Assembly (NCBI GenBank): GCA_030550075.1
Contig: JAUQQB010000169.1
Span: 1 to 6,365, forward strand
Direction: 5' to 3'
DNA length: 6,365 bases
Origin: Chloroflexota bacterium
Lineage (GTDB): Bacteria; Chloroflexota; Anaerolineae; Thermoflexales; Thermoflexaceae
Shown here one piece after another: positions 5,254 through 6,365 of this stretch. Positions within the stretch are counted from its first letter, which is position 1, and every line of letters starts with the position of its first letter. Position numbers and translations under genes: made by a program. A model generated the notes under the pieces. That model was not told the origin of the DNA. It worked only from the letters and a program-made list of their open reading frames with translations, and ran no database searches.

Positions 5254-5826
5254 TCATATCCCCTCTCCTCCACTGCTTCGCGGCGGGGGAGAGGGAGCAG
5301 GGGTGGAGCGGGATAATTCACTGAGGGCAGCCTCCAGATTGGTGTCCTCCGGCAGATCTTCCAGTGAACGCACCATCTGGATCCATTTGCCCCATCGTCC
5401 ATTCTCCTGAAAGCCCAGGGCCTGATAGATGGCGCGGGCCCGTTCATTATGCTCTCCCACCCAGAGCTCGCAAACCCGACAGCCTCGAGAGCGCAGATAA
5501 GCCATCCCGTGTAACAATAAGGCACGCCCCAGACCACGCCCCTGATACTCTGGATCCACCACCAGTTCATGAATCGCCCCCACTGTCCCGTGGTCCCACC
5601 GGGAATCGGTAGCAATAAACCCCACGAGACGATTTCCATCGTAAGCCACGAAAGATCCGTAAGGATCCCGATGGCGGAGCCATTTTAGATAAGCTTTCAC
5701 TTCCGTGCGATGGCGATAATAGTAATCTCCCAAAGGTTGATAGGCGCGCAGGTAAAGGTCCACAAGATCTGCGGAGCCTGAGAGGGGTTCCTGCGCAATA
5801 CGAATTGAACTTGTTGAGCGAGACAA
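5254..5826 (-). CDS. GNAT-family N-acetyltransferase
   Basis: This is a GCN5-related acetyltransferase, which moves an acetyl group from acetyl-CoA to an amine on a small molecule or protein. The substrate is not evident. The 190-residue product has the fold's core. FVAYDGNRLVGFIA (59-72) forms the mid strands. HELVVDPEYQGRGLGRALL (86-104) is motif A with the Q/R-x-x-G-x-G/A acetyl-CoA loop at Q95-G100. ELWVGEHNERARAIYQALGF (120-139) is motif B, with N127 and Y134 at the usual positions. Residues from about 170 are Ser/Pro/Gly-rich, and the last dozen are encoded by an intergenic-type hairpin repeat, so the original end was probably earlier. The TTG start at 5826 is supported by an almost complete Shine-Dalgarno (5833-5842). 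It is the first gene of the minus-strand run leading to cinA and scpA. Confidence 0.85.
   Translation of the reverse strand: MSRSTSSIRIAQEPLSGSADLVDLYLRAYQPLGDYYYRHRTEVKAYLKWLRHRDPYGSFVAYDGNRLVGFIATDSRWDHGTVGAIHELVVDPEYQGRGLGRALLLHGMAYLRSRGCRVCELWVGEHNERARAIYQALGFQENGRWGKWIQMVRSLEDLPEDTNLEAALSELSRSTPAPSPPPRSSGGEGI
5261..5295. repeat. Intergenic hairpin repeat copy D, overlapping the gnat 3' end
   Basis: CCCTCTCC (5261-5268) pairs with GGAGAGGG (5288-5295). The interior is GC-rich (TGCTTCGCGGCGG). The element lies inside the acetyltransferase frame and supplies its final residues. It matches the hairpin at 5911-5947 on the other side of the gene in both arms. Confidence 0.55.
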
Positions 5827-5832
5827 AAGGAA

Positions 5833-5842
5833 TCACCTCCTT
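5833..5842 (-). promoter_or_regulatory. Near-perfect Shine-Dalgarno of the GNAT gene
   Basis: Read on the minus strand, AAGGAGGTGA is fully complementary to the conserved CACCUCCUU end of 16S rRNA. It is followed by six bases and the TTG at 5826. This decides the start and suggests strong initiation despite the weak start codon. Confidence 0.8.
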
Positions 5843-5869
5843 CCGGAGGGTGTGTGATGGAAGCACTTA

Positions 5870-5888
5870 CCCTTACTCGCATTAAGGG
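5870..5888. promoter_or_regulatory. Small dyad upstream of gnat, possible operator
   Basis: CCCTTA (5870-5875) and TAAGGG (5883-5888) are perfect inverted half-sites separated by 7 bases, 28 nt beyond the gnat Shine-Dalgarno. The position suits an operator or promoter-proximal element. A 6-bp dyad can arise by chance and no regulator is identified. Confidence 0.25.
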
Positions 5889-5910
5889 CATAGATGATTG
5901 GGCGAGAGGC

Positions 5911-5947
5911 CCCTCTCCTTATGTCGTGGAGCGGCGTAGGGAGAGGG
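5911..5947. repeat. Intergenic hairpin repeat copy E
   Basis: CCCTCTCCTTA (5911-5921) pairs with TAGGGAGAGGG (5937-5947) as an 11-bp stem with one G-U pair, around a 15-nt loop ending GCGGCG. Both arms match copy D, and the 3' side GGCGTAGGG matches copy B. It appears to be a member of a dispersed intergenic element. Confidence 0.55.
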
Positions 5948-5997
5948 AAGGTGTTTCAGATCGGATGGGCCATCGAGTGCGCCCCCCAACCCGAAAC

Positions 5998-6046
5998 CTC
6001 TGGGGGCGGAGCTGGGCGTCGAGGGCACTCAGCTTCGCCCCCAGAG
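5998..6046 (+). repeat. 19-bp stem-loop with two G-U pairs on the + strand
   Basis: The arms 5998-6016 and 6028-6046 pair along 19 positions around an 11-nt loop (6017-6027), with core TGGGGGCG/CGCCCCCA. The only two non-Watson-Crick positions (6009-6035 and 6015-6029) are G-U in + strand RNA and would be A-C in minus strand RNA. No T-run follows on either side. It lies 17 nt beyond the stop of the possible minus-strand gene remnant, so it could be its 3' terminator-like structure, or part of a + strand RNA. Confidence 0.5.
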
Positions 6047-6063
6047 CCTCCCGAGGAAATCAA

Positions 6064-6327
6064 CTACGTAACTCCTATCCTGTCAAATAACTGCAAGAGG
6101 CTTTCCAGAAGAATCGTCGGATCTCCAGGAAGGAGCCCGAAGCGAGCCTCGGGCTGGATGAACATGGGGCTACGGAAAGTGGCTTCCCAGCCCGAAAACT
6201 CTAAGAGCGCCCATGTGCTGGCCAGCTACGCTTTATCATGGCCTGCATCTCCTTTCGGTGCAGAGGACCGTGCGGGGAGGCAGGGGTTTTCCTCCATAAG
6301 CAGGATGATGGGGCGATCTGCTCTCAA
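6064..6327 (-). pseudogene. Possible decayed gene tail on the minus strand, unrecognised
   Basis: One minus-strand frame runs from 6327 to a TAG at 6066-6064, broken only by an in-frame TAG at 6228-6226. The 53 codons after the break read like a real protein. They include LLEFSGWEATF, MFIQPEARFGLLPGDP and a final amphipathic helix-like LLESLLQLFDRIG. About 34 of these codons end in G or C. The 33 codons before the break begin LRADRPIILLMEENP and then become Ser/Pro/Gly-rich and less protein-like. No start with a good ribosome site was found and no family is recognised. It may be a truncated remnant, a frameshifted gene, or chance. Confidence 0.28.
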
Positions 6328-6365
6328 CTATTCTCAGCGATAAGCATCATTACGCTTGCGGATAT

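Larger units (their letters stand above)
5843..6365. other. 523-nt region upstream of gnat with no intact gene
   Basis: Both strands lack a convincing complete gene. The region holds a small dyad (5870-5888), a repeat hairpin (5911-5947), a long stem-loop (5998-6046) and a minus-strand open stretch that may be a decayed gene (6064-6327). A promoter for the gnat-cinA-scpA run is expected in the first 100 bases, but no clear -35/-10 pair was found. Confidence 0.5.

Noticed and set aside
745..5947. CRISPR array or tandem repeat reading of the GC-rich hairpins
   Set aside because: Copies are dispersed, diverged, palindromic and irregularly spaced, with no uniform spacers.
5894..6343. Plus-strand open frame of 149 codons at the right end
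   Set aside because: It crosses a repeat hairpin and the 19-bp stem-loop, has low-complexity Ser/Arg/Pro composition, and shows no domain or ribosome site.
6334..6363. Possible C-terminal tail of a minus-strand gene (IRKRNDAYR then TGA) at the window edge
   Set aside because: Only nine codons are visible and two other frames also end nearby, so the frame cannot be chosen.

Overview
The window looks like ordinary chromosomal DNA from a GC-rich bacterium. Predicted proteins are rich in Ala, Leu and Arg, starts include TTG, and gaps carry GC-rich hairpin repeats. Gene content (CbiM-type metal transporter, Fur-family regulator, ScpA, CinA) and protein style suggest a thermophilic Chloroflexota bacterium of the Anaerolineae/Thermoflexus kind. 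That assignment is an impression from the sequence, not a search result. No phage, transposase, CRISPR array, tRNA or rRNA was seen.

Left half (1-3206, + strand): a metal uptake and sensing cluster. It opens with the 3' part of a CbiM/NikM-type substrate-binding membrane protein fused to a C-terminal PDGLE (CbiN/NikN-like) domain. CbiQ (ECF T-component), CbiO (ECF ATPase) and a Fur-family metalloregulator follow. Together the first three would form an energy-coupling-factor importer for Ni2+ or Co2+, and the regulator is a natural candidate for controlling it. The genes are unusually far apart for such an operon (301, 106 and 142 nt), and two of the three gaps hold strong GC-rich hairpins of a recurring kind.

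Right half (3274-5826, - strand, converging on fur): a GNAT acetyltransferase, then cinA, then scpA. cinA and scpA overlap by ATGA and are probably translationally coupled. The CinA protein keeps its N-terminal MoCF-like domain, but its C-terminal nicotinamide-nucleotide amidase (PncC) domain is shortened and has Arg where the catalytic Ser should be. A perfect 15-bp stem-loop without a U-tract separates gnat from cinA. The last dozen residues of the acetyltransferase are read from one of the intergenic hairpin repeats.

Right end (5843-6365): no intact gene. It holds a strong Shine-Dalgarno for gnat, a repeat hairpin, a 19-bp stem whose two imperfect positions are G-U pairs on the + strand, and a minus-strand open stretch that reads like the tail of a decayed gene.

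The observations most worth a second look are the degenerate CinA domain, the Fur homologue with altered sensor-site residues next to a metal ECF transporter, and the hairpin repeat family. Nothing seen here amounts to a clearly new multi-gene system.
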